Source: Desulfothermus okinawensis JCM 13304 (GTDB lineage: Bacteria > Desulfobacterota > Desulfovibrionia > Desulfovibrionales > Desulfothermaceae). Taken from it: a DNA stretch of 64,000 bases. The stretch lies in NCBI GenBank assembly GCA_001311565.1, contig BBBM01000003.1:47085-111084 (forward strand), given 5' to 3'. A program made the position numbers and the translations under genes. This document shows, piece after piece, positions 19,357 through 31,123 of the stretch. The notes under the pieces are model-generated. The model was not told where the DNA came from and made no database searches. It was given only the letters and a program-made list of their open reading frames with translations. The first letter of the stretch is position 1. Every line of letters starts with the position of its first letter.

Positions 19357-19876
19357 AAAATAGTAGTTCTGGTTTTACACTCCTTGAAATAGTATTGGTG
19401 CTTATTATTGTAGGTATAATTACCCTATTTTCCACCTATGGACTACTTGATGTTATGAAGGGTTATATCCAGAACAGGGAATATGCTGAATCCGCCCTGA
19501 AATTGAATATTGCAACAGGTAGGATCTACAGGGAGTTAAAAGAGCTTCATGGTGTTTATGGCTATAGTACCAATAAAATTTCCTATTTACGCAATGATAC
19601 ACACTATGCAATGGCAATGGCTGGAGATGAAATAAAGTTGAGTCTAAACTCTACATATCCCAATGAAGATTTTGGATATGAGTTAATTGACAGGGTAAAA
19701 AAATTTTACCATATCACCCAAAAAAAGCTGATGGTTCTGAGTGGACCACATCTGACAATATCAGGGATCTTGCGAGAATTGATGTGACCATAGAGCTAAA
19801 TACAACCCCCCAGATTGGGGTCACCTTTTCGGTGAATCCCTGGTTTAATGATACATATAATGGCCCTGGGAAGTAG
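19353..19876 (+). CDS. Minor pilin, PilW/MshO-like
   Basis: The prepilin signature is SSSG|FTLLEIVLVLIIVGIITLF. A frame break in an A run near 19725 changes the end: the corrected frame continues as ADGSEWTTSDNIRDLARIDV and ends TFSVNPWFNDTYNGPGK at 19876. The corrected length is about 174 residues. It has LNIATGRIYRELKELHGVYG after the helix, like PilW-type pseudopilins. It is part of a four-prepilin series. Confidence 0.72.
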
Positions 19877-19880
19877 ATAT

Positions 19881-22800
19881 ATGTCAAGAGGAGAAAATGG
19901 ATCCATACTTTTATACATTGTAGTGGTAATGATTGTCTCGCTGCTGCTGGCCGGGGGACTCTATATTATGTCCTCTACTTCCCTTATTACCCAACCATCA
20001 GTTATATTGGGAGAGAAGGCCTTATATCTTGCTGAGGCAGGGTATAGATATGCTGCTGGAAAGTATTTAAGTGGTCAGAATATGACTGATAAAATTGATA
20101 TTTTAGAAGGGATGGATAATTCTACCTATTTCTTTGATGATGGAAGCTCTTATACCCTTCATATATATCCCTTTTTCTTTAGACTTCCAGAATCTTACAA
20201 CAATGCAACGAATATAAAATTAAAGGCCCCTGGAACAATTCCCCCTCAGATTCATTTTCCTGATAAAGGCTATCTTAAGATTGGAGAGGATGTATATCAC
20301 TACACAAATGGTAAAAAAAACAGGTCTTACAAACGCAACTGTTACTCTGGATTCACCTATAACCGCTTTTAAGGATACAATAGTCTATTTTGCCTTTTAT
20401 CCAAAATATACCCAGGATGTTCAGGATGGAGGGACACTTGTTTTAGAAGGAGACCCGAGTCAGCTAACGGTTTTTCCAGAAAGAAATGGGTATATTGAGA
20501 TACAAGGTGAAACCTATTTTTACCACTTTAGAAAACCTGGTTCCATCAAGCTTACTGAGCTTCAAAAAGAACATTCCCCTTCTTTTACTATTCATGTTAC
20601 TTCTTCAACTCCAGTACTACTTAAAACCAGTGCATATATAGAGTCTGTTGGCAGGGTAGGGACGTCATCTTTTCTCTCTTCATCCAGGAAGATATCATAT
20701 TATGTACCAATAACCGATGAATACCATTCTGCTGGTGGCGGGACACAGGTCCTTGCCTTGAGTAACGAGCCTGGTGGCCAGGATATCTTTCAGAACCTGC
20801 AGAATTGGGATAAATCCATAAATAATCCAGAAGTCACGTGACAACAGAGGCTAATATTGGCTCAAATCATGGTTGGAGCAAAAGATGGGCTACTTTTTAT
20901 AACCTGCCCCTAAAAGTAGATTTTAACCCAACTTTGATGAATTCCTATACAGACAAAAATTGCATGCAATATGGGGAAATAGCTGGGACAATGTTTATGT
21001 TGTTGGTGATGGGGGTACAATTTTACATTTTAATGGAAGCAGCTGGACAAAAATGAACACGCCCACAAGTGTGATTTTAAGGGATATATATGGTTTTGGG
21101 GAAAAAGGGTCAGAAAAGATGGTTGCAGTGGGAAATAATGGAGAGATCCTTTTGTGCGATATGGGTGGTGATGGTCAGTGGAAGAGAAATCTCATGACAG
21201 ATGGATCTAACACATATACTGAAAATGACCTATTTGCTGTTTGGGGAACAAGCTGGGATCACATAACTACCTATGGCAATTACGGCTCCAGCCCCTTTAA
21301 ATGGTATAGGGGTTCAGGTGATTGGCCTAGGATGGATTGCAAGGGATGTACTGGACAATATAGTTGGTATTCTTTCCCTAAGGGAACTTTATGGAGGCCC
21401 TATGATTGGCTGGGTGGAAGAACTGGCACTTTAGAAAGAGCTGGGAGATTTATGAAGGTGGTTACACATCAATTTTTATTTGTGGCAAAACAGTTGGCCC
21501 AAATAGCAAGGGTCTTATTTTCAGGGAAAAGCCCGATAATCTTTCCTATTATCGAACCTATAATACTCCCAAATCTTTTAACAGTATTTGGGGATCCTCT
21601 CTTGACGATATTTATGTGGTTGGAAACAACGGAAAGATTTATCATAACAATAATGGTGGCCGAAGTTGGGCATGGTCAGAACAAAATTCAGGTACAAATA
21701 AAAAAACTAAATGGGGTATGGGGACAGCAATGTGGAGATATAGTATATGTGGTTGGTAATGATGGTACTTTGCTATACAAATTACCCAAGGATATTTCCT
21801 CATGGCAGATGGCGGATCTGTCAGGAATTACTTCTAAGAATTTAAATGAAGTATGGGGTGATCCAGATGTTGGCATCTATGCGGTGGGAAATCATGGAAC
21901 CATAGTGTTTATGGGGTTTGTAGGAAATCCCTACAAGGAATTTATTTTGCCTTTTAAAAGTCATAAATTCAATGAGATTGAAAAATTTTGGCAGGAACAC
22001 TCTAAACTCTTAACATACACCGCCCAAGTAAAAGTAGGATGGGGATATCAACTTCAATATGGCGCTACTGGACTTAATTTTAGATGGCATGAGAGTGATG
22101 CCTATCCAGGGCTTTATGAAGGATATGGTGTTTCTTTTATGGTATATAAGAAAAAAACAAAATTGCGAAAACGACTATATTCCAAATGGGATAAAACCTG
22201 GGTTTGGCACAGAGAGCGAGCTAAATGATAGACTCCTACTTGTATTATGGAGGCAGAAAGTTGTAAATGGTGCCATAAAAAGGGATTGGATTGCATATAA
22301 GGATTTAACAAATGATGAAAAATTACTGGGAGATAGTTGGGCTTACAGTGGAAGGCTTGAAGATTTGTCTACTTTAGTTGTGAGGGTAGAAGAAAAAAAA
22401 GATAAATGGACAGAAACTAAATGATGTAAAGATATTTTACGGTGATGCATCCACTGCACATGATGAGCCCCATAATCCAGATTATATGTACAACAACACC
22501 AACAGGCAGGCCTATAATCCTACCTATAGTGATGTATCTATTACAGAAATAAAGTGGCCTCTTTGGGATTTAAATAATTGGAATCCAGATGTTGATTTTT
22601 TTTACCCTGGTTTGCAATGTCCCAGTTTCTGAAAATCCTATTCCAGAGGAAGGGAAAAATTATTGGATCTTAAATCCCCAAATAAAAGAGGCAAAACTTC
22701 TTGCAGATGGTGCTACTATAAGACTAACTGGTTTTACAACTCCAAGTGGAGATAAGTTTTATACAAATGACGCACATACAAGACCAGAGGTTGCACTTCA

Positions 22801-22924
22801 TGCATACGGTGATATAAGATCGCTAAATAGCCAGACCTTTGTGGGATTCAGTGAATTCGCACTCTCTTTGGGAAGTGATCTCGAGGGAATAAATAAAGAA
22901 AGTTCATTTGGGGCATTATATTAA
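19881..22924 (+). CDS. Large PilX/MshP-like protein with WGxSxDDIYVVGNxG propeller repeats
   Basis: The N-terminus has a PilX/MshP-like anchor (GSILLYIVVVMIVSLLLAGG, STS, then KALYLAEAGYRYAAGKYL). A polar region follows, then about six repeats of the form WGNSWDNVYVVGDGGTI. They start near 20970, 21096, 21240, 21588, 21715 and 21854, as in BNR-like beta-propellers. The C-terminal 350 residues are unlike anything I know. Frame breaks lie near 20317, 20838, 20955, 21400, 21710, 22150, 22395 and 22600. The corrected size is about 1010 residues. By position it stands where mshP and mshQ lie in MSHA loci, so it may be a tip or adhesin subunit. Confidence 0.6.
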
Positions 22925-22937
22925 AAGAGGGGGATTA

Positions 22938-23100
22938 ATGATCAGGGTAATTATTGCATTGATATTTTTTTATAACATGCGCTACTGCCTATGGGCTGAA
23001 ATATGAACCTCCCAAGAGTAGTAAAGATAAAGTAAATAAGAGGCAAAAAAGTAAAGATCCAACAGAAATATATATTGCAGGGGGAAAAGAATATAGCTAA
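22938..23100 (+). CDS. Small secreted protein in the pilus locus
   Basis: From the ATG at 22938, after GAGGGGG, the frame reads MIRVIIALIFFITCATAYG once one T is removed from the seven-base run near 22970. This is a signal or lipoprotein-like N-terminus. A lysine-rich tail follows (EPPKSSKDKVNKRQKSKDP). The end is uncertain: the frame stops at 23100, but another single-base change would extend it to about 23173. It may be an MshK or pilus-periplasmic component, but nothing diagnostic is visible. Confidence 0.4.
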
Positions 23101-23197
23101 AGATATTTATTTAATGAATTCTAAAAATAGCACTAAGATAAAAATTCAAAAAAAGATAGTTCATTGTAGGTAAAAAAGAGAGAGGTTGTTAAATTCA

Positions 23198-24425
23198 ATG
23201 GGCAGTACCAGTCAAAGTGGTGTGTTGGAAAAACTAAAGACAAAAAAGATAAGTCTTAATTTTTTTTCAAAGACAAGGTCATAGTGTAAATGTTGCAATA
23301 GATATTAGATACAAAAGCGTTATTATTGCAGTTAGTGAAAGGAAAAAAAAGGGGAATATGTACTAACAAAATTAGAAGAAAAGGTTTTTTCTGAAAAAAA
23401 TAGACAAAGACAGTGAAAAGTTTCAAAAGTGGTTAAAAAAAATATATGCAAGGCCCTTGAAAAGGAATTTTCAAAACCCTTTTACTGGATCCTTATCTCT
23501 TCCAAATTTGTTGACACCTTTTACTTCACCATACCAAAAGTAAATAAATCCAAAATAGATCATCTTGTTGAGATTGCCCTAAAGAGGGAATCAAAGGGTA
23601 ATTTACGTGGTAATGTATATGACTACTCAATAATTGGAGAAAAACAAGAAGACGGAATAGAAAAATTAGAGGTTTTTGCCTATATTGCTCAGAAGGAATA
23701 TATTGGGGAAGTTGCAAAATTAGCAGATAAACTGGATTTACAACCCCTTGGAATCAGCGCATATCATCTCACCCTTTCAAATTTATTTCGAGGGAATGGC
23801 ACAGTGGCCCATTTTTTCCTGGGAACTGATTGGTCAAGGATAGATATATATAAAGGGGGATATCTTGTTTTTAATAGGGATATAAAAACTGGTTTTGTAT
23901 CATTTGCAAATGAAATAATTGAAAATATCAAGGCAAGTGAAGAAGTGGAAATAACTGTTGATCTGTCAGGGAGAGATATAAAGGAACACAAAGATGTCCC
24001 TGATCTTACTCAGGATGATGTGAAAAAAATATTTTATGGAGATATCTAGCAGGGGGGCTGCAAAAGGGCCATATGATAACAAATTGTCAGGGTTAGATTT
24101 AAAGAAATCAGTCTCTTCCTCTCTTCAGAGGCTGATTTTACAGATTAGACGTACCATGGAGTTTTACTCGTCCTCTACAAAAAAATCCAGAGGTAAATAA
24201 GATCTATGTATCAGGTGTTATAGATCTACCAGATGATATTTTAGAGGAGATTGAAAAAAAATCTTGGAATTAAAGTAAAAAAAATTAAGACCTGTAAGTG
24301 ATGGGCTAGTTGGAAGCAAATTAAATATAAATATTCCAGAGATAAAAGAATCTGACTATGCCCCTGTTGTTGCATGTTCAATTCAGGAGAAAAATGAGTT
24401 TAATTTTTTTGTCTACAAGATTTGA
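23198..24425 (+). CDS. PilM/MshI-like pilus assembly protein
   Basis: This is a cytoplasmic ASKHA-type assembly protein. Its visible parts are VNVAIDIRYKSVIIAVSERK, KPFYWILISSKFVDTFYFTI, a central domain with LADKLDLQPLGISAYHLTLS, then the C-terminal RLILQIRRTMEFYSSSTK, NKIYVSGVIDLPDDI and PVVACSIQEKNEFNFF. These order like PilM, which binds PilN in the inner-membrane alignment complex. About eight frame breaks, all in A/T runs, scatter it. The position before the PilN, PilO and PilP-like genes supports the call. Confidence 0.62.
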
Positions 24426-24939
24426 TAGGCAAAAGGATAAACTAAAAAAAAGATTGTATCCACGTCCATTTCTGTCTTTTTTTGTATCTTTGACTATTTG
24501 TCTATCTATTTATTATCTTTACCTTTCTTCAGAATTAAAAAAAACACAGAATATACTTACCAGAAATATTTACACCAGCTAAGGTCCATAAATCCAGTGA
24601 TAGATGGGGTTAAATTAAAAAAAATAGCAGAGATATTGAACAATGAAAAATTAAAGGTAAAAAAAGGCATCTTCTGTATATAGACCCATATCCTTGATAA
24701 AGGACCTGGCCAGACTCACACCAGGGGATATCAAATGGACTAAGTTACATATGGATGTTCCAGCGGGAAAGTTAAGGCTGGATGTAGCTATTAAAAATTA
24801 CGATCTGGCAAAATTAAAGATTGCCAACTATATATTGACCCTAAAATCATCACCACTGGTATCAGATGTTGTAATATCTGGTGAAAAAAACAGTGTTTTA
24901 TTCAAAAAAATAAGTATTATTCGTATTCCATTGAGGTAA
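24394..24939 (+). CDS. PilN-like pilus assembly protein
   Basis: The ATG at 24394 lies in the end of the PilM-like gene. A short basic cytoplasmic N-terminus (STRFDRQKDKLKKRL) precedes one membrane helix (FLSFFVSLTICLSIYYLYL) and a periplasmic coiled coil and ferredoxin-like part ending LKSSPLVSDVVISGE. Frame breaks lie near 24540 and 24665. This topology and position match PilN (or MshI C-terminal/MshJ-type) of the alignment complex. Sequence similarity alone would not settle it. Confidence 0.6.
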
Positions 24940-24971
24940 GTTTTTAGCTGACATTGGAGTTATATTTACTT

Positions 24972-25490
24972 ATGAAAAAAATAATTGAATTAATTGACAT
25001 TAAAAATTTACTGATTTCCACTATAATTTTTGTTTTACTTGTTTCAATGCTGGTAGTTTTTTTTATAATACCGACTAAAGAGAAAATAAAGTCCACAAGG
25101 TATAAAATAGATCAACTAAAGCAGCAAATAGAGGTCCACAACAAGCTTTTACCGATTTATATTCAATTAAAATCCAATCTAAAGTCCCTTGACAAAGGCA
25201 TTGAGATAAAATCCAGGAAAGTATCTTTAATGGAATTTAAGGACAAAATTTTCAATGTATCACCTAAGTTTAATTTAAATATTATATCTATGTCTCCAAA
25301 ATTAAAGAAGAAAGTATTAGAAAATGGACTTATCTCTCTTGATTTGGTTTTAAATGGTAAATTTAAGGATTTTATTAATTGGATAGAATATCTTATAAAA
25401 GAAGGTTATATAAGTGAGATAGGGTCAGTTAACATTGAAAGCGATGTTAACAAGTTGAAGATTGATTTAACAGTAAAAATTAGAGTTTAA
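24972..25490 (+). CDS. PilO/MshJ-like pilus assembly protein
   Basis: This intact frame has a short N-terminus, one membrane helix (LLISTIIFVLLVSMLVVFFI), a coiled coil (RYKIDQLKQQIEVHNKLLPI) and a periplasmic alpha/beta domain (LDLVLNGKFKDFINWIEYL), the PilO plan. I take the ATG at 24972 rather than the upstream start, because it places the positive charges right before the helix. PilO pairs with PilN in the periplasm to align the secretin with the motor. Confidence 0.68.
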   Translation: MKKIIELIDIKNLLISTIIFVLLVSMLVVFFIIPTKEKIKSTRYKIDQLKQQIEVHNKLLPIYIQLKSNLKSLDKGIEIKSRKVSLMEFKDKIFNVSPKFNLNIISMSPKLKKKVLENGLISLDLVLNGKFKDFINWIEYLIKEGYISEIGSVNIESDVNKLKIDLTVKIRV

Positions 25491-25495
25491 TGTAA

Positions 25496-25977
25496 ATGAG
25501 TAGACGAGAAAAGGTAATAGTTGTACTGGCAGTTATAGCCTTTTATATGGTGGATTTAATTTTTTTATTTAAAAACAAAAAAAAGCGTTTACCAGTTACT
25601 AAGGTTAATATTGCGTCAATAACAAATAGTGTTTTTGCAATTGTAAAGAAGACCAGCATAACCAACCAGGAAAAAATTATATACGATATAATTCCTGATA
25701 GTGTAAATGATCCGTTTATGTATTTGAATTCAAAAAAAAGATAAGAGATGAAGAACCAGTGGTTAATTCTAATATTTCATTTGAGTATAAGGGTTTTGTA
25801 ATAAGTGGAGGTAAGAGGTTTGCTATTATAAATGGAAGGGAATATGGTGAGGGAGATGAACTCAAGGAAAAGGGATTTAGGGTCTGGTCCATTTTAAAAG
25901 ATAAGGTTGTTATAAAAGGTCCAGGAAAAAGTAATTTTATTGTTGTGCCATTTATTGACAATATAAAAACAAATTAA
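25496..25977 (+). CDS. PilP/MshK-like pilus assembly protein
   Basis: An N-terminal membrane helix (VIVVLAVIAFYMVDLIFLF) is followed by a linker, and after a frame break in an eight-A run near 25735 by a small domain: FEYKGFVISGGKRFAIINGR, EYGEGDELKEKGFRVWSI. The last part looks like the beta domain of PilP/GspC proteins that touch the secretin (GxxYxxGDxL pattern). It lies directly before the secretin gene, as pilP does. The corrected length is about 160 residues. Confidence 0.6.
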
Positions 25978-25992
25978 ATTAGAGATGGTACC

Positions 25993-27980
25993 ATGAGAGG
26001 AAAGATAAACTTTTTGTTTGTTTGTATGGTTATAACAGTTATTAGTGTGGGATGTAGTCCTCCTAAGGTCAGAAAGGACAATTATTTTGAAAAGTGGAGG
26101 ACTTATGCCAAATCACATCTAGGCTCTTCTCCTAAAACTACTATCTCTTCAGTGGACATAGAAAAAGGGCTTTATAAAGAGAAAAAGAAAAAAAAGAATA
26201 AAGGGGAGAAGAGTATTTTATCGAAGGTCCCTGTTACCCTGAAGATGAGGGATGCCAGCCTAAAGGCCATTATACATGCCCTGGCAAAGGCAGCTAATGT
26301 AAATATTATTACCACCCAGAACATAAGTGGTAGGGTGGATGTGGACATCATAAATCAGCCCTGGGACCAGGTTTTTTTGTCTTTACTCAAGTCTCATGGC
26401 TTGACCTATAGTGTTGATGGAAAGATAATAAGGGTTATTTCAAAGGAAGATCTAGGAGCAGAGTTAGCTATAGAGACCTTGGAGACCAAAAAAAAGGAAC
26501 AAGAAAGGGCAAAGAAGGAAGTTTCCCCCCTTGAAACAAAGGTGGTAAAGATAAATTTTGCAGATGCAGACAAGCTGCAAAAGGTACTTGTTAATCTTTT
26601 AACAAAGGATGAGAAGGGTAAGCTCAGGGGTAATATTGTGGTTGATACCCACACCAATTCCCTTGTGATTTCAGCAATAGAGACTGATATGAAGAAAATT
26701 ATTGATCTTGTAAAGGTCTTGGACAAACCCACAGATCAGATTCACCTCAAGGCATATATTGTGGAGGCCAATCGAAATGTTGCAAGGGAGTTGGGTATTC
26801 AATGGGGTGGAAAATGGATGAATTCAATAAATGGAGGGAAAAATCAGATTGGCCTATCTGGTCCAATATCCAGTTATTCTGAAACAGGAGGAACTACTAC
26901 TTCTATGGATACCTTTGGGACAGGTAAGAGTGGCACAGGTTTTGGTGTTCAATTTCCAATTGGAAGTATTTCCTCTCCATCTGCTACGTCCAAGGGAGCT
27001 GGGCTAAATATATTAATTGGAGATCCTGCCAAGAACATTTTGGAGATGCAGCTTTCTGCTCTGGAAGAAGAGGGACAGGTACATATCCTCTCTAGCCCGT
27101 CACTCACTACCTTAGACAACCAGATGGCCTTTACTGAGAGCGGTCAAAAAGTTCCATATGTAACAATTGATCAGGATGGAAACAGGGAAGTTGAATTTGA
27201 AGATGCAGTTTTGAGATTAGAGGTAACACCCCATGTTATTGCCGATAAATACCTTAAAATGGACATAAAGGTCAAAAAAAAGATGAGGTGGACTTTACCA
27301 AAACAGTTGATGGAAATCCCACAATAAACAAAAAAAAGAGACACAGACCTCACTCTTGGTATCAGATGGGGAGACAATTGTTATATCAGGGCTTAGCAAA
27401 CAGACAATAAGGGATGGCAGTCTCAGGTATTCCAGCCTTGAAAAATATTCCAGGGCTTGGTTATCTTTTTAAAGGAGATAGCAAAAGCAAGGAATTTGAG
27501 GATATACTTATCTTTATCACTCCAACTATACTAAAGAGCAAGGATAAATTAAAACACGATGTATCAGAAAGTAATCTCTCCCCTGAAGAAGTTGAAAGGA
27601 TATCTGTTCCCTCAGGGAATAAGAGGGCTTCTGATTGGTTAAAAAAAGAGCATTGGCTTTATTGAAAAGAAGAATTGGGATGAGGTTTTGAGGTGTGCTC
27701 ATATTGCTGCGGACCTGGATCCATCCAATAAAATGGCATACTACAATATTTCTCTGGCATATTACAATAAAGAGAAGTATAGAAAATCACTTTTTTTACA
27801 TAAATAGATCACTTTTTCTGGATCCAAACTATGGAGATGGATTGAATCTAAAGGGAGAAATATTGGAAAAGTTGGGATATGTGGATAAGGCTTTAAAATT
27901 TTATGAAAAGGCCTGTTCATTAAATCTAAAAAAATGCATGTGAAAACCACAAAAGGGTCTTCTATCTCTTGGAAAAATAG
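25993..27980 (+). CDS. Secretin (MshL/PilQ family), apparently with a C-terminal TPR domain
   Basis: This is the outer-membrane pore of the pilus. The lipoprotein signal ends ITVISVGC. A secretin_N-type domain follows (VTLKMRDASLKAIIHALAKA), an N1/N2-like domain, and the secretin core with NILEMQLSALEEEGQVHILS, SPSLTTLDNQMAF and, after corrections, IPALKNIPGLGYLFKGD. The frame as written stops at 27665. If the seven-A run near 27645 is six, it continues as a TPR domain (MAYYNISLAYYNKEKYRKSL, PNYGDGLNLKGEILEKLGYV) to 27980. Other breaks lie near 27280, 27335, 27405, 27795 and 27930. The TPR part would correspond to MshN fused to MshL. Confidence 0.8.
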
Positions 27981-27996
27981 AGGATTATAATTTAAA

Positions 27997-29693
27997 ATGG
28001 CTAGAAAAAAAACTTGGGGAAATTTTAGTAGCTGAGGGGCTACTTACACCAGAACAACTTACACAGGCCCTGAAAGAGAAGCCCAGTTCCCAAAGATTGG
28101 GTGAGTATTTAATTAGATCTGGGATGGTTAAGGAAGATGAGTTGGTTAGGGCACTTAGTCGTCAATTAAATATACCTTTTTTTTGTCCCTGAACGATATT
28201 CTTTGGATCCTTCCTTGCAGAAGGTCTTGCCCTATGAAATTGCTTCAAAAAAATAGGGTGGTGCCACTTGGAGTTAAAGACAGGATCATTACATTGGGAA
28301 TGGAAGACCCTCTGGATTTAGAAGCTGTTGATGAAGTGGAGATATTCACTGACAAAGAGGTTGATCCTGTTGTCTGTACTCCATCCCAGATAGATCAACT
28401 CTTAAGTACTCTCTATGGTTCAGATCAGGATTTAACAAAAGTCATTGATGAGATAGATAAATTGGAGATCACAACTGCAGAGGAATCAGATGTAGAAGGG
28501 GAACTAGAGATATCAAATCTAGCCGGGTTAGCTGAAGAGGCACCTGTTATCAGGGTGGTAAATTCCATATTGTCCCAGGCGGTAAAAGAAAATGCCAGTG
28601 ACGTTCATATATCCCCTGAAAAGGAGAGGATTCAACTTAGATTTAGAATAGACGGCATTCTCTATGAGAGGCCAGCTCCTCCAAAAAAAGATGTTTTTGG
28701 CAATTGCATCTAGGATTAAAATCCTTGCAAATCTGGATATAGCAAATACCAGAATACCCCAGGATGGTCGATTTACAATTAGGCTTGAAAACAAGGAGAT
28801 TAATGTAAGGGTTTCAACCCTTCCCACTATCTATGGTGAAAATGTGGTACTTAGGCTGCTTGACATGAGCAGGCGTATGTATACCCTGGAGCAGCTTGGC
28901 TTTGATAAGAGGAATAGAGAAATAATTGAAGAAGTTGTTAAAAGTCCATATGGGATGATCCTGGCCACTGGACCAACTGGTAGTGGTAAGTCCACTACCT
29001 TATACACCATATTGAATATGATAAACACGCCAGATATTAATATTATTACCCTTGAGGACCCTGTTGAATACCGGATGAAAAATATAAGGCAGGTGCAGCT
29101 AAATAGAAAGGCAGGTATGACATTTGCCAGTGGACTCAGGTCAATTCTCAGACAGGATCCAGACGTGGTAATGGTTGGGGAGATAAGGGATGGGGAGACA
29201 GCCCAGATATCTGTACAAGCTGCCCTAACTGGCCATAAATTGCTCTCTACAGTTCATACCAACGATGCAGCAAGTGCAATAACAAGGCTTATTGATATGG
29301 GAATAGAACCTTTTTTTAGTGGCGTCAACCCTCCTTGTATCCATTGCCCAGAGACTGGTAAGGCGCATATGCCCATATTGTGAAGAAGAATATATCCCAG
29401 ATGCAAACTTAATAGAGTTTCTAGGTCTATCTAAGGAAGACATAAAGTATAAAAGGGGAAAAGGCTGTCCTCAATGCCATCATACTGGATTTATTGGCAG
29501 AATGGGTGTGTATGAGATATTGAGAAATGATGAGCAGGTCCAGGAACTGACAGTTAAAAATGTGTCGTCTAAAAGGATCACAAGAGAACTTGTGGAGGCA
29601 GGAAAGTTGAGGACACTTAAAGATGATGTCTTAGAGAAAGTGAGACACGGCCTTACAACCTTAGAAGAAGCTATTAAAGTCATTATTTCTTAA
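27997..29693 (+). CDS. Pilus assembly ATPase, MshE/PilB/GspE family
   Basis: This hexameric ATPase drives pilus extension. The N-terminal MshEN-type domain reads KKLGEILVAEGLLTPEQLTQ and ALSRQLNIP; MshEN domains bind cyclic di-GMP in several species. The core shows SDVHISPEKERIQLRFRIDG, Walker A GPTGSGKSTTLYT, the Asp box and Walker B DPDVVMVGEIRD, TGHKLLSTVHTNDA, and a Cys4 zinc site (CPYCEEEY, CPQCHHTG). Breaks lie near 28015, 28180, 28685 and 29315. The corrected length of about 565 residues is standard. Confidence 0.87.
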
Positions 29694-29698
29694 GAGCT

Positions 29699-30921
29699 AT
29701 GGAATTTGTATATCAGGCAATAAATGATAAAGGGGAAGTAGTCAGAGGTATTGTTTCTGCTGATTCAATAGAAAAGGCAGAGGCCATCCTGTTTGATAGG
29801 GGGCTTTATCCTGAAGAAATCAGAAAACAAATTAATACCAGGGGATCTTCGTATTTAGACCAGTTAAGGGCCCGGGTATCAAAGGTAAAGGCCCCAGAGT
29901 TAATTATATTTACAAAACAGTTTAGGACTCTATTTCGGGCTGGGATATCCGTTGTTGAGATCCTGTCTATTTTAGAAAAACAGGTTGACAATTTAAAATT
30001 AAAAAAATGTCATAAAAAAATATGCAAGAGGATATAAAGGAAGGTAAGACCCTATATCAGGCCTTTTCCAACCATCCAGCTATATTTTCTAATCTCTACT
30101 GTGCCATGATCAGGGCAGGGGAAACCACTGGAGCACTGGTTGAGGTTATGGACAGGCTATGTTATTTGCTGGACCATGAATACAAGATCAAACAGGATAT
30201 AAAGTCTGCTTTGCAATATCCAATAATTGTCTCCGTGGCATTAACTGGTGCTTTTTTTCTTTTTGCTTACCTTTGTAATTCCAAAATTTGTAATGATTTT
30301 TAAAAGTGCCAAGATTACCCTTCCCCTACCCACAAAGATCGCTGTGAATCTCTACCATTTTTTAATCAACTACTGGTATTTGTGTATTTTAGGTGTACTT
30401 GCCTTGGTTTTTGGCCTTGCATTTTACTTTAAGACAGAAAATGGGCGATTGGTTAGAGACACCATACTTTTAAAAATGCCCATATTGTCCTGTTTTTCAA
30501 AAGGCGGCCATGTCTAGATTTTCAAGTATTTTCGCAATCTTGCAGGCAAGTGGAGTGGGGGTATTAAATGCCCTTGACATCCTGTCATCAACAATTGGAA
30601 ATGCCGCTATATCCAGGGAGTTTTCAAATCTCAAGGAAAAGCTACGGGAAGGCATGGGTATTTCAGGACCCCTTAGCACTGCAAGATTTTTTTACTCCAA
30701 TGGTAATCTCCATGGTAGCTGTTGGAGAAGAGACAGGGAATTTAGATGAAATGCTATCTGAGATCTCAAAACACTATGACGAAGAAGTGGAATACGCTGT
30801 GGCAAAGATGTCAGCCAATCTAGGCCCAATCTTGATTGTGGGTCTTGCAGCTGTTGTTGGATTTTTCGCCCTTGCCATTTTCCTTCCAATGTGGGATTTG
30901 ACAAAATTAGCCAGGATGTAG
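29699..30921 (+). CDS. Pilus inner-membrane platform protein, MshG/PilC/GspF family
   Basis: This is the platform protein on which the ATPase acts. It starts MEFVYQAINDKGEVVRGIV and has two T2SSF domains: the first with ELIIFTKQFRTLFRAGISVV and MIRAGETTGALVEVMDRLCY, the second with FSSIFAILQASGVGVLNALD and MVAVGEETGNLDEMLSEISK. It ends in a hydrophobic segment AVVGFFALAIFLPMWDL. Breaks lie near 30005, 30260, 30490 and 30690. It is the last gene of the pilus block; no PilT retraction ATPase or prepilin peptidase is in the window. Confidence 0.85.
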
Positions 30922-31123
30922 CTTTCCAAAACAAAAAAAATCATTTCTTGCCTTTAAAATATATTTTTGCTTGAATTTGAACAAAAAAAACAGTAGCTTT
31001 TTTTTTAATTTAATAACTCCCTTCGTCTTTTTTGTTAAAATTTTGTTCCTAGTTGTTCTATGTTAAAGAAGAAATTAGTGTCTTAGTAACTTAATTTATT
31101 TTATAAAATATGGAGTGAGATAG
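30922..31123 (+). other. Intergenic region before the HD-GYP gene
   Basis: This AT-rich spacer holds a run of nine T near 30995, without a strong hairpin before it, and probably the promoter of the next gene. I see no riboswitch or ORF in it. Confidence 0.4.

Noticed and set aside
22938..23198. Additional small ORFs between the propeller gene and the PilM-like gene
   Set aside because: Several single-base changes would give different lysine-rich endings; none can be preferred.
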